Positions 1-5,783 of a DNA stretch of 6,762 nucleotides are shown here, piece after piece. The notes under the pieces were generated by a model, which saw only the letters and a list, made by a program, of their open reading frames with translations, was not told the DNA's origin and did not search any database. Position 1 is the stretch's first letter, and every line of letters starts with the position of its first letter. This DNA comes from JAQWUY01 sp049615605 (lineage in GTDB: Bacteria > Pseudomonadota > Alphaproteobacteria > JAQWUY01): contig JBMZFW010000053.1 of assembly GCA_049615605.1 (NCBI GenBank), positions 1-6,762 of the forward strand, given 5' to 3'. The position numbers and the translations under genes are program-made.

Positions 1-581
1 CTTAATGCTTGTTCGTGGGAATACACAGATTTAATATCTGTAATTGTTGCCCCCTTTACCCCAAGCAAGCAATGTTCAATTGGTTGATAATGTTCGCCAA
101 TAATATGAAGTTTTGATTCAGGTAATAAATGATGAATATCCGCCACACGCCCGCCAAGGCTGTTTTCAATTGGAATTACTGCGTAATCGGCTTTGCCCGA
201 TTGTACCATTTCAAATGCTTGACGAAAGCTTCGGCATGGTAAAAGTTCCGCTGATGGATATATCTTTTTTGTTGCAAGGTTTGAATACGCACCCATTTCC
301 CCTTGGAACGCCACAACATTTTTACCAGACTTTGGAAGCGGTGGGATGATAGGGTGGTTATCAATGTTATCGTGGGCGACTTCTTGCCCAAAGGTAATAT
401 ATTCAGGCGTAGTTTTTAAAAACTTTGCAAGTAAAGTTATTTGATTGTGGTTTGGTGTGGACTTACCATTTTCCCAACGGTTGATTTTGGAATGACTGGC
501 GTCAAGTTTTTCACCCAATTCCGTTTGTGTAAGTTTGTTGTCTTTTCGTAAATTTTTAATGCGTAAACCAATTTCAATCAT
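1..581 (-). CDS. pheA: XRE-family helix-turn-helix / prephenate dehydratase fusion (partial, C-terminus beyond left edge)
   Basis: The visible 193 residues read through one uninterrupted frame. Residues 5-60 form an XRE/HTH_3 DNA-binding domain: LTQTELGEKL is helix 1-2, and SKINRWENGKSTP is the recognition helix and the following turn. A linker of about 26 residues (61-87) follows. From residue 88 the chain is a prephenate dehydratase domain, with FQGEMGAYSNLA at 92-103, IPIENSLGGRVADIHHLL at 136-153 and EHYQPIEHCLLG at 163-174. It reaches SHEQAL at the window edge. The catalytic Thr-Arg-Phe region and the expected Phe-binding ACT domain lie outside the window. Family knowledge: the enzyme decarboxylates and dehydrates prephenate to phenylpyruvate for phenylalanine synthesis in the cytoplasm. 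The HTH at the N-terminus is not part of the usual enzyme, which begins near the FQGE motif. The start is ATG at 581, with AAAGGA 8 bases upstream; the ATG at 586 stops after two codons. The domain calls are firm; an actual regulatory role is inferred. Confidence 0.9.
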   Translation of the reverse strand, partial: MIEIGLRIKNLRKDNKLTQTELGEKLDASHSKINRWENGKSTPNHNQITLLAKFLKTTPEYITFGQEVAHDNIDNHPIIPPLPKSGKNVVAFQGEMGAYSNLATKKIYPSAELLPCRSFRQAFEMVQSGKADYAVIPIENSLGGRVADIHHLLPESKLHIIGEHYQPIEHCLLGVKGATITDIKSVYSHEQAL

Positions 582-601
582 TGCATATTCCTTTATTTAT
601 A

Positions 602-618
602 TGTGCTATTTTTGCACA
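602..618 (-). promoter_or_regulatory. Inverted repeat, candidate operator for the HTH-dehydratase gene
   Basis: TGTGC and GCACA form perfect 5-base arms around a 7-base A/T spacer. The repeat lies 20 bases upstream of the ATG at 581, in the 65-base gap after ubiD. XRE-type regulators usually bind short dyads of this kind and often control their own gene, so this is a reasonable operator candidate. A TATAAA stretch (592-597 read on the minus strand) sits between the repeat and the ribosome binding site and could be a -10 box, but no well-spaced -35 was found. The short arms could also arise by chance. Confidence 0.35.
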
Positions 619-646
619 AAATAAAAAAATATGCAATATGTGAAAA

Positions 647-2164
647 CTATTTCCAAATTGGTTTGTTTGATTTTTTATCAAGACCCAGGCTATCCCAAAT
701 CTTTGATACTTTTTCCACCACTTCTGGTTCCATATACATTTCTTCGCCCCATTCACGGTGCGTTTCTGGGTGAACCTTGTCCGTTGCGTCCAATCCGATT
801 TTTGAACCAAGACCACTTTCAGGGCTAGCAAAATCAAGATAATCAATCGGTGTGTTTTCAAGGATTGTAATATCACGGGCGGGATCCATTTTTGTAGATA
901 TTGCCCACCATACATCTTTCCAATCACGGGCGTTAATGTCATCATCAACAACAATAAGCCATTTTGTATACATAAATTGACGCAGGTATGACCACGCACC
1001 CAACATTACCCTTTTTGAATGTCCCGCATACGCTTTTTTAATTGATATAACGGCAATTCGGTATGAACAACCCTCTGGCGGAAGCCAAAAGTCGGTAATT
1101 TCAGGGAACTGTTGTTGAATAAGTGGAACGAATACATCGTTTAATGCTTCGCCTAAGACACTTGGTTCATCAGGCGGGCGTGATGTATATGTTGATAAGT
1201 AAATAGGGTCTTTACGCATTGTAATTGCCGTACAAGTAAACACAGGGAATTTTTCCACACTGTTATAATACCCCGTGTGGTCGCCATACGGTCCTTCGTC
1301 TGCGTATTCGTCCAATGATACATAACCTTCCAGTACGATTTCCGCATTGGCAGGGACTTTAATATCATTGGTTTTACATTTTACAAGTTCCGTTGATTTG
1401 TTTCTTAATAACCCTGCGAATTGATATTCAGATAATGTATCAGGCACTGGTGTGACCGCACCCAATATTGTTGCCGGGTCGGTGCCAATTACAACCGCAC
1501 ACGGAAGCGGTTCTGGCTTTTCATCTTTCCACCTTGCGTGGTGTTGTGCCCCACCACGGTGTTTAAGCCATCGCATAATTGCCTTGTTTTTACCAAGCTG
1601 TTGCATTCGGTAAATCCCAAGGTTAAAGTCATCACATTTATCGTCCTTTGGATTTGGACCTTGTGTCACAACTGTACCCCAAGTAATAAGTGGGGCTGGT
1701 TCGTTTGGCCAACACCCTTGGATTGGTAATTTATTTAAATCAATATCATCACCCGTTAAGACAATTTCTTGGCAAGGGGCTTTGCTAACCGTCTTTGGTT
1801 TCATTGTAAGGACTGTTTTTGCTAATTTGGCAAATCTGCCTGCGTCTTTGATACCCTTTGGTGGTTCTGGTTGACGCATTGATGCCAATTCTTCACCAAT
1901 GGTGCGAAGTTCTGATTTGTCGCGGTTCATACCTTTTGCAACCCTGTCAACAGTACCGAAAAGATTTACCACCACAGGCATATCAGATTTTGTGCCATCT
2001 GCCTTGATTACATTTTCAAATACCACAACAGGTCCGCCATCACGAATAAGGCGTGTTTGTATTTCTGTCATTTCAAGGTGTGTTGAAACAGGTTCAGTTA
2101 CGCGGATTAAATCCCCGTCTTTTTCTAGTTGTGATAAAAATTGTCGTAAATCTTTGTAAGCCAT
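647..2164 (-). CDS. ubiD: UbiD, 3-octaprenyl-4-hydroxybenzoate carboxy-lyase (prenyl-FMN dependent)
   Basis: UbiD decarboxylates polyprenyl-4-hydroxybenzoate during ubiquinone synthesis, using prenylated FMN supplied by UbiX. The 505-residue product is close to the length of E. coli UbiD (497) and collinear with it. Cofactor and metal positions are recognisable: N181 and IYR (184-186) in the NLGIYR motif, RWL (198-200), R203-G204, and E246 in PDTLSEY. The catalytic acid pair is E290 and D295 in EGPYGDHTGYYN. The C-terminal half is strongly conserved, including PPEGCSYR, KRVMLGAWS, VDDDINARDW, NTPIDYLDFASP and GLGSKIGLDAT. I chose ATG at 2164 (MAYKDLRQFL) because UbiD proteins start at this point; an in-frame GTG at 2173 would add three residues, and neither start has a clear Shine-Dalgarno. 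The gene follows the broken porin by 49 bases, with no separate strong promoter seen. No ubiX or other ubi gene is in view. Confidence 0.96.
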   Translation of the reverse strand: MAYKDLRQFLSQLEKDGDLIRVTEPVSTHLEMTEIQTRLIRDGGPVVVFENVIKADGTKSDMPVVVNLFGTVDRVAKGMNRDKSELRTIGEELASMRQPEPPKGIKDAGRFAKLAKTVLTMKPKTVSKAPCQEIVLTGDDIDLNKLPIQGCWPNEPAPLITWGTVVTQGPNPKDDKCDDFNLGIYRMQQLGKNKAIMRWLKHRGGAQHHARWKDEKPEPLPCAVVIGTDPATILGAVTPVPDTLSEYQFAGLLRNKSTELVKCKTNDIKVPANAEIVLEGYVSLDEYADEGPYGDHTGYYNSVEKFPVFTCTAITMRKDPIYLSTYTSRPPDEPSVLGEALNDVFVPLIQQQFPEITDFWLPPEGCSYRIAVISIKKAYAGHSKRVMLGAWSYLRQFMYTKWLIVVDDDINARDWKDVWWAISTKMDPARDITILENTPIDYLDFASPESGLGSKIGLDATDKVHPETHREWGEEMYMEPEVVEKVSKIWDSLGLDKKSNKPIWK

Positions 2165-3158
2165 AGTAATCACTATACTTTAATCAAAATAAAATAAAAA
2201 GTATTTATTTATATTAGAATGAAATCGCAGCGCCAAGATACCAAATATTAGTATCAGAGCCAGATTTATAGAATGTTGCACCAACTGTAACAGCGTCTGT
2301 AACCCTGTAGCTGAACGAGAACGCATAACTACGGATTGTAACGGCATTAAGTGATTGAATGTCGTTGAATGCAGTTGCACCCGCGTCAATTCCGCCAACT
2401 TTTGAAATTAAGTATACATATGAAACAGTTGCTTTTTCAGACGGGTGGAATTCCAATCCAAATCGGTTATTTTTCGTTGTTCTTGCTGCTGAAGCGTCAC
2501 GAACTTTTTTGTCAGCATTAGTTGAACCAGTAGAATAGAATTCAGTATATGTTTGTGTAATCGTACTTTGTCCGCGTGAATACGAACCAGAAAACTTGTC
2601 CGAAGAAACTTTCACACTGTAACCTTTGTTTTTATGCCCTTTGAATTTCATAATGGCATAACCAAGTGCGATATCCAGCCCAGACATAGACGCAACATAT
2701 TTTGCACCATATGAACTTTCTTTGTTATCACCTTTGTATGATTTAGATAAAGAAAGTTGTAAACCACGAAGGTAATTAGATGTATACTTTAATGAATTTT
2801 CTGAATCTTTGTATACGGCTAAATCAGGTTGCTGTACATCAAATGCGTTGCGAACGAATGTACCTTTTAAAATTTCTTTTGAAGCGGCGGCATGTGTACC
2901 CATTTCAATCTTACCCATTGCGTCGCTTGATGCGTAAAAGTTAACTTTTGCATCAACATTGCTTGCAGCCCTGTTTACGGTTGCAGGTGCGTATGTTGTA
3001 ACAGCTGCGGCTTGGTTGGTTGCGTCCATTGTAAAACCACCCCATTTTGTGATTTTTACATATGGAACATCGGCTAGTGAAGCAACCTTGTCAACGGTAC
3101 CTTTTGTTACCTTGTATAATTTACCTCTTTCCGCTTTACCAGATGTAAGTGCAGAACC

Positions 3159-3170
3159 CACGCTACTTGT
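3159..3170 (-). other. Internal frameshift in the porin gene
   Basis: Upstream of here the porin continues in a frame reading TVYSGSSQVA and then degenerates into WVLHLHLVKRKE before stopping at 3107. The sensible continuation, VGSALTSGKAERGK, is in another frame. One extra base at about GTAGC/GTGGG would join them as SQVAVGSALT. There is no slippery heptamer or long homopolymer at the junction, so programmed frameshifting is unlikely. By comparison with the intact paralogue, the break falls in a variable stretch between conserved strands. Confidence 0.75.
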
Positions 3171-3405
3171 GAAGAACCAGAATAAACCGTTCTGTCGGTT
3201 GAAGAATTACCTTCAATGTTTAAATTGAAATCAGCACCGAATGTGATGCCAGTATCTGTGCGTGATGATGTTGAAACATATACATCTGTCTTAGTATAAA
3301 AATTACTGTGCTTTTTGTCGGATTTATATGTACCAAGTGCAGTACCAGTTACATCCGCAGAAAATGCGTGGCTAGCAAACATTAAACCAAACACACAAGT
3401 AATAA

Positions 3406-3414
3406 TTTTTTTAT
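3406..3414 (-). other. Frame break at the start of the porin signal peptide (A7 tract)
   Basis: On the minus strand the ATG at 3432 opens a frame reading MKRIDSIKKLLLVCLV and then hits TAA. The frame that continues into the mature porin reads KKIITCVFGLMFASHAFSA, but is preceded by TAT and a TAG stop. One extra base fixes this in two ways. A G between AT and the seven A's would create ATG followed by KKIITCVFG. An eighth A would join the upstream ATG to the same signal peptide. Both outcomes give a convincing n-, h- and c-region. Confidence 0.65.
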
Positions 3415-3471
3415 ACTATCAATTCTTTTCATTTATACTATTTTTAGCTAATTTTTGTATATTAATACTAT
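3411..3471 (-). repeat. Three spaced copies of an ATAGTATAA-like motif upstream of the broken porin
   Basis: Read on the minus strand, ATAGTATAA occurs exactly at 3411-3419 and 3433-3441, and as ATAGTATTA at 3463-3471. The spacing is 22 and 30 bases. The last copy is part of the 16-base palindrome at 3465-3480. The first copy runs into the A7 tract at the broken signal peptide. They could be binding sites or the trace of a small duplication. Because the region is very A/T-rich, chance similarity is possible. Confidence 0.4.
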
Positions 3472-3480
3472 ATATAGTAT
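3465..3480. promoter_or_regulatory. Perfect 16-base A/T-rich palindrome in the porin upstream region
   Basis: ATACTATATATAGTAT is its own reverse complement over all 16 bases. It lies 33-48 bases upstream of the porin ATG at 3432, where a promoter would be expected. A TTGTCA element (3508-3513 on the minus strand) with a TGTAAA 18 bases downstream could form a weak promoter overlapping its upstream side. An operator is possible, but so is a -10 region that happens to be symmetrical. Confidence 0.35.
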
Positions 3481-3501
3481 ATATTTACACTGCAAGTAAA
3501 T

Positions 3502-3527
3502 AAAAAATGACAATTTGTTGATTTTTT
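3502..3527 (-). terminator. Weak A/T-rich terminator-like hairpin after the ligase gene
   Basis: Starting three bases after the stop codon of the membrane ligase gene, the minus strand reads AAAAAATCAA, loop CAAA, then TTGTCATTTTTT. The arms pair over 10 bases with a two-base bulge, and the 3' side ends in six T's. The stem has only one G-C pair, so it would be a poor intrinsic terminator. Its placement and T-tract are the main support. Confidence 0.35.
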
Positions 3528-3529
3528 TA

Positions 3530-5491
3530 CTATCTGTATCTAGGTTCAATTAAATGTTTATATTTTTGATAGTGTTTATCATCAACCATTTGATAACGGG
3601 TAATGTTTAATTTAAACGCATCTTCAATCATTTTGTACCCCAAGTCATTATTGTGCTTAAGGAATAATTTACCACGCCAATATAATGCTACTGGATTTTC
3701 TGGGTTTATTGTTAATAATCGTTTTGTTACTTCGTCAATTGCTTCGTCAAATCCCCTTTGGAAGTGCCAGTATAAATATACAACAGATGTATCGTGCAAT
3801 TTTGGATAATTTTTATAAACTTCCAGAACCGTTGTTGCCCAATTTGAAAACTCTCTTTTTCTAATCTTGTTAAGGTTTTCTGTATTTCCATCTTCAAACA
3901 ATAGGTCATATAATGTACTAAGTTCAAAAATAGCAAGCTTGTTGCCCATTTTATACAGCCTTTTATAGCTATCAAATGAATCAACAATATATAATAATTT
4001 AAGATTGCTAGCATTATTTGTTGTTAATTCATTATTTAGGTTGATTTGAAATATTGCCCTGTTGATATATCGTTCGTTGTTTCCACCAGTTTTGTTGGCA
4101 CTGTAAAAATTATTACTAAAGAATTCTTGTGGTATTTTAACACTAAAATGTTTTAAATAAGGTGTGTATGTAAAAATTAAAAATACAGATAATGTTATAG
4201 CTAGCATACCATTGCTTGGAATAATGTATTTGTTTATCTTATTTAATTTAATTGTAACTTTTTCTTTATTCTGTGAAACAGCAAGTGCGATAAATAATGC
4301 ATAAACTGTTATGTCAATTATGATGTAAAACCATAATGATTGTAGAACAAGGAATGAAATAAATAGGCTAAGGACGACAGGGGTGTTTCTAAGGCTGTAT
4401 CCAATAAAGCCATTAAGCGTAATATAAAGTAATGTTATTAATATGCCACCACTGAACAAATATTCAATTAAGTCATTATGTGTATGGAATAAATTCATAC
4501 CTTTTATTGCCAATAAGTGTGATGACAGGGTGTTTTCTGTGGCATTGCCAGGATAAAGTGATATACCGTCAACCCATTTTTCACCAATAACATCAACACC
4601 GGAATCCCCCCAGCCACTACCAATAAAGAATGATCTAATATCCATAGAACTGATCGCCATATCCAGATACATTGAACGAACCCACAATGTTTCAATTGCG
4701 GTATATTTTTCAACATTGGGGATTGTGCTAACCATATAAATTAAAATTGTTATAATTACTGGGGTTGCAAAAGCAATTTGCCACGATATCTTTTTCAGCG
4801 GGGTTTTTGTTATAAATAAATATGTAATAGGGGTTAATATTAATAATAATTTAGCAGAATTATTATCAATGAATAATATTGATATAATTGATATAACTAT
4901 ACCAATAAGGGAAATTATTGATATGGCTGATTTATCTGTTTTAATTTCATTAATTGGTTTTAATAAAAGCAATGACATAAGTGATAAAAATCCAGGTATC
5001 GCCAAGAAATCATTGCTGAAAGTAACTGATTTGTTACTAAAAAATTCAATTAATGTTCTGGTTAATATGAATGTTGTGATTAAGATAATTAAAGCATTCT
5101 TATTATTTTTATATAAATACGATGCGATTAATATTAATAATGGTATTGCAATAAAACCAGATATCCCATAATTAAATGAATTTATATTACCAATTATTCC
5201 ACCAAAGCTGTATTCGTTGAAAAGATTGTTTATTATTGTTAAAATGCCAAGCCCTGCAAATATAAGTATTATTTTTGTTATATTGTTATTTTCTGTTTGG
5301 TTAAGCAACAAAATACCAAAACTTGATAATAATAAAATTATGCCCGTAATGAATGGGTACAATCCAACCCCAGATATTAATCCAATATTATCAATAAACT
5401 TTGGATACATATTTGCAAATAATGGCAATGCAAATGAAAACATTGTAAGTGTGAATATTGTTGTTAATATATTATTTGTCGTTTTGGTCAT
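3530..5491 (-). CDS. Polytopic O-antigen ligase / polymerase-type glycosyltransferase (Wzy_C / PglL-like)
   Basis: This 653-residue inner-membrane protein has about a dozen hydrophobic segments between residues 10 and 443. Between two of them lies a periplasmic loop (about 259-344) carrying the superfamily signature: LWVRSMYLDMAI with R272, then FFIGSGWGDSG (288-298), then HTHNDLIEYLFSGGI (336-350) with H338. In WaaL-type ligases an Arg and a His in these places are needed for transfer of a glycan from undecaprenyl pyrophosphate. After the last membrane segment there is a soluble domain of about 210 residues (444-653). Its end (565-632) looks like helical TPR-type repeats, as in many Wzy_C ligases and PglL oligosaccharyltransferases. 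ATG at 5491 has AGGA 7 bases upstream. The gene is much richer in A+T (often 20-35% G+C per line) than ubiD. Whether the acceptor is lipid A-core, a polysaccharide or a protein cannot be decided; no glycosyltransferase genes are adjacent. Confidence 0.85.
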   Translation of the reverse strand: MTKTTNNILTTIFTLTMFSFALPLFANMYPKFIDNIGLISGVGLYPFITGIILLLSSFGILLLNQTENNNITKIILIFAGLGILTIINNLFNEYSFGGIIGNINSFNYGISGFIAIPLLILIASYLYKNNKNALIILITTFILTRTLIEFFSNKSVTFSNDFLAIPGFLSLMSLLLLKPINEIKTDKSAISIISLIGIVISIISILFIDNNSAKLLLILTPITYLFITKTPLKKISWQIAFATPVIITILIYMVSTIPNVEKYTAIETLWVRSMYLDMAISSMDIRSFFIGSGWGDSGVDVIGEKWVDGISLYPGNATENTLSSHLLAIKGMNLFHTHNDLIEYLFSGGILITLLYITLNGFIGYSLRNTPVVLSLFISFLVLQSLWFYIIIDITVYALFIALAVSQNKEKVTIKLNKINKYIIPSNGMLAITLSVFLIFTYTPYLKHFSVKIPQEFFSNNFYSANKTGGNNERYINRAIFQINLNNELTTNNASNLKLLYIVDSFDSYKRLYKMGNKLAIFELSTLYDLLFEDGNTENLNKIRKREFSNWATTVLEVYKNYPKLHDTSVVYLYWHFQRGFDEAIDEVTKRLLTINPENPVALYWRGKLFLKHNNDLGYKMIEDAFKLNITRYQMVDDKHYQKYKHLIEPRYR

Positions 5492-5523
5492 TGTTTTTCC
5501 TGCTAATATTTAGATGTTTTTAT

Positions 5524-5551
5524 AACATATCATATATAATGCAGTTGTCTA
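5524..5551 (-). promoter_or_regulatory. Possible promoter of the membrane ligase gene
   Basis: On the minus strand TAGACA (5546-5551), a 16-base spacer and TATGTT (5524-5529) resemble a sigma70 promoter, matching five and four of six consensus bases. Transcription would begin around 5517, giving a leader of about 26 bases before the ATG at 5491. The surrounding DNA is very A/T-rich, so other -10-like sequences are present. Confidence 0.3.
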
Positions 5552-5607
5552 TAATATATTTCCCAATGTTGCAAAAATATCACACAAAAATAACAAAGGT
5601 CGTTTTT

Positions 5608-5635
5608 TTGAATGAATCCAGTTGCGATGTATAAA
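5608..5635 (+). promoter_or_regulatory. Sigma70-like promoter of the intact porin
   Basis: TTGAAT (5608-5613), a 16-base spacer and TATAAA (5630-5635) make a reasonable promoter, directed toward the intact porin. The predicted start near 5642 leaves a leader of about 140 bases containing all three hairpins at 5663-5746. A second TATAAA-like box (5646-5651) lies downstream, with a TTGCGA 18 bases before it, and is an alternative. Confidence 0.45.
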
Positions 5636-5662
5636 TATATAGGGGTATAAAGGTTATGTTAT

Positions 5663-5746
5663 TTCATCAATGGTGATGGATTAACACCTTGGTTGGTTTG
5701 GTTATAACTAGCCAAACTAAGCTAAGGGGTGTTTGCAAACACTCTT
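5663..5746 (+). promoter_or_regulatory. Structured 5' leader of the porin mRNA: three tandem hairpins
   Basis: Three stem-loops follow one another in the porin leader. The first (5663-5680) has 7 pairs and an ATGG loop. The second (5693-5720) has 12 consecutive pairs, two of them G-U, around a TAAC loop. The third (5725-5746) has 9 pairs around TGCA and includes the perfect DNA palindrome GTGTTTGCAAACAC (5729-5742). An alternative helix pairs AACACCTT (5683-5690) with GGGGTGTT (5726-5733), which would enclose hairpin two and dissolve hairpin three. The ribosome binding site AAGGA (5771-5775) lies downstream of all of them. The structure could stabilise the mRNA, act as an attenuator or small-RNA target, or the palindrome could be a DNA operator. 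The pairings are read by eye without energy calculation. Confidence 0.5.
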
Positions 5747-5783
5747 ATTTTAAAACAACTTTTTAATATAAAGGAAAATTATT

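Larger units (their letters stand above)
2214..3432 (-). pseudogene. Outer-membrane porin, disrupted by two frameshifts
   Basis: Two pieces in different frames together make one Gram-negative porin. The N-terminal piece ends its signal peptide at FASHAFSA followed by ADVTG and stays open to 3107. The C-terminal piece is open down to 2214 and ends in GAAISF, the terminal Phe typical of barrel proteins inserted by the Bam machinery. Both pieces align with the intact porin at 5784-6713: ADVTG/ADVSG, TDVYV/TEVYF, GITFGAD/GLTFGAT, and AMGKIEMGTHAAA/SFGKVAMGKHATA. The frames meet near 3160-3170. A second break separates the upstream ATG (3430-3432) from the signal peptide near 3406-3414. Each break is cured by adding one base, which would give about 400-406 residues, longer than the 309-residue paralogue. 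No clear Shine-Dalgarno precedes the ATG. Decay and sequencing error cannot be told apart here. If the sequence is right, no full-length porin is made. Confidence 0.8.

Noticed and set aside
113..391. Open frames on both strands within the dehydratase region
   Set aside because: They overlap the well-supported HTH-dehydratase frame, which carries all the conserved motifs.
574..999. Minus-strand open frame overlapping the 3' end of ubiD
   Set aside because: It is a frame shadow of the highly conserved UbiD C-terminus and has no recognisable domain; UbiD accounts for the sequence.
2165..2213. Terminator or promoter between the broken porin and ubiD
   Set aside because: Only a 7-pair ATACTTT/AAAGTAT match with a 16-base loop is present, with no G-C-rich stem. 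Promoter-like hexamers are poor, so neither can be supported.
3107..3210. Programmed ribosomal frameshift joining the two porin halves
   Set aside because: No slippery heptamer lies in the overlap, and frameshifting would not cure the separate break at the start of the gene.
3391..3396. Short GT repeat in the porin signal peptide as a dinucleotide phase-variation tract
   Set aside because: Only three units are present, too few for a contingency repeat. The adjacent ATG/A7 site explains the frame change with a better signal peptide.
4869..5513. Two plus-strand open frames antisense to the membrane ligase, rich in Ile and Asn
   Set aside because: Their composition is what the reverse complement of an A/T-rich hydrophobic gene gives. 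No ribosome binding site or domain supports them.
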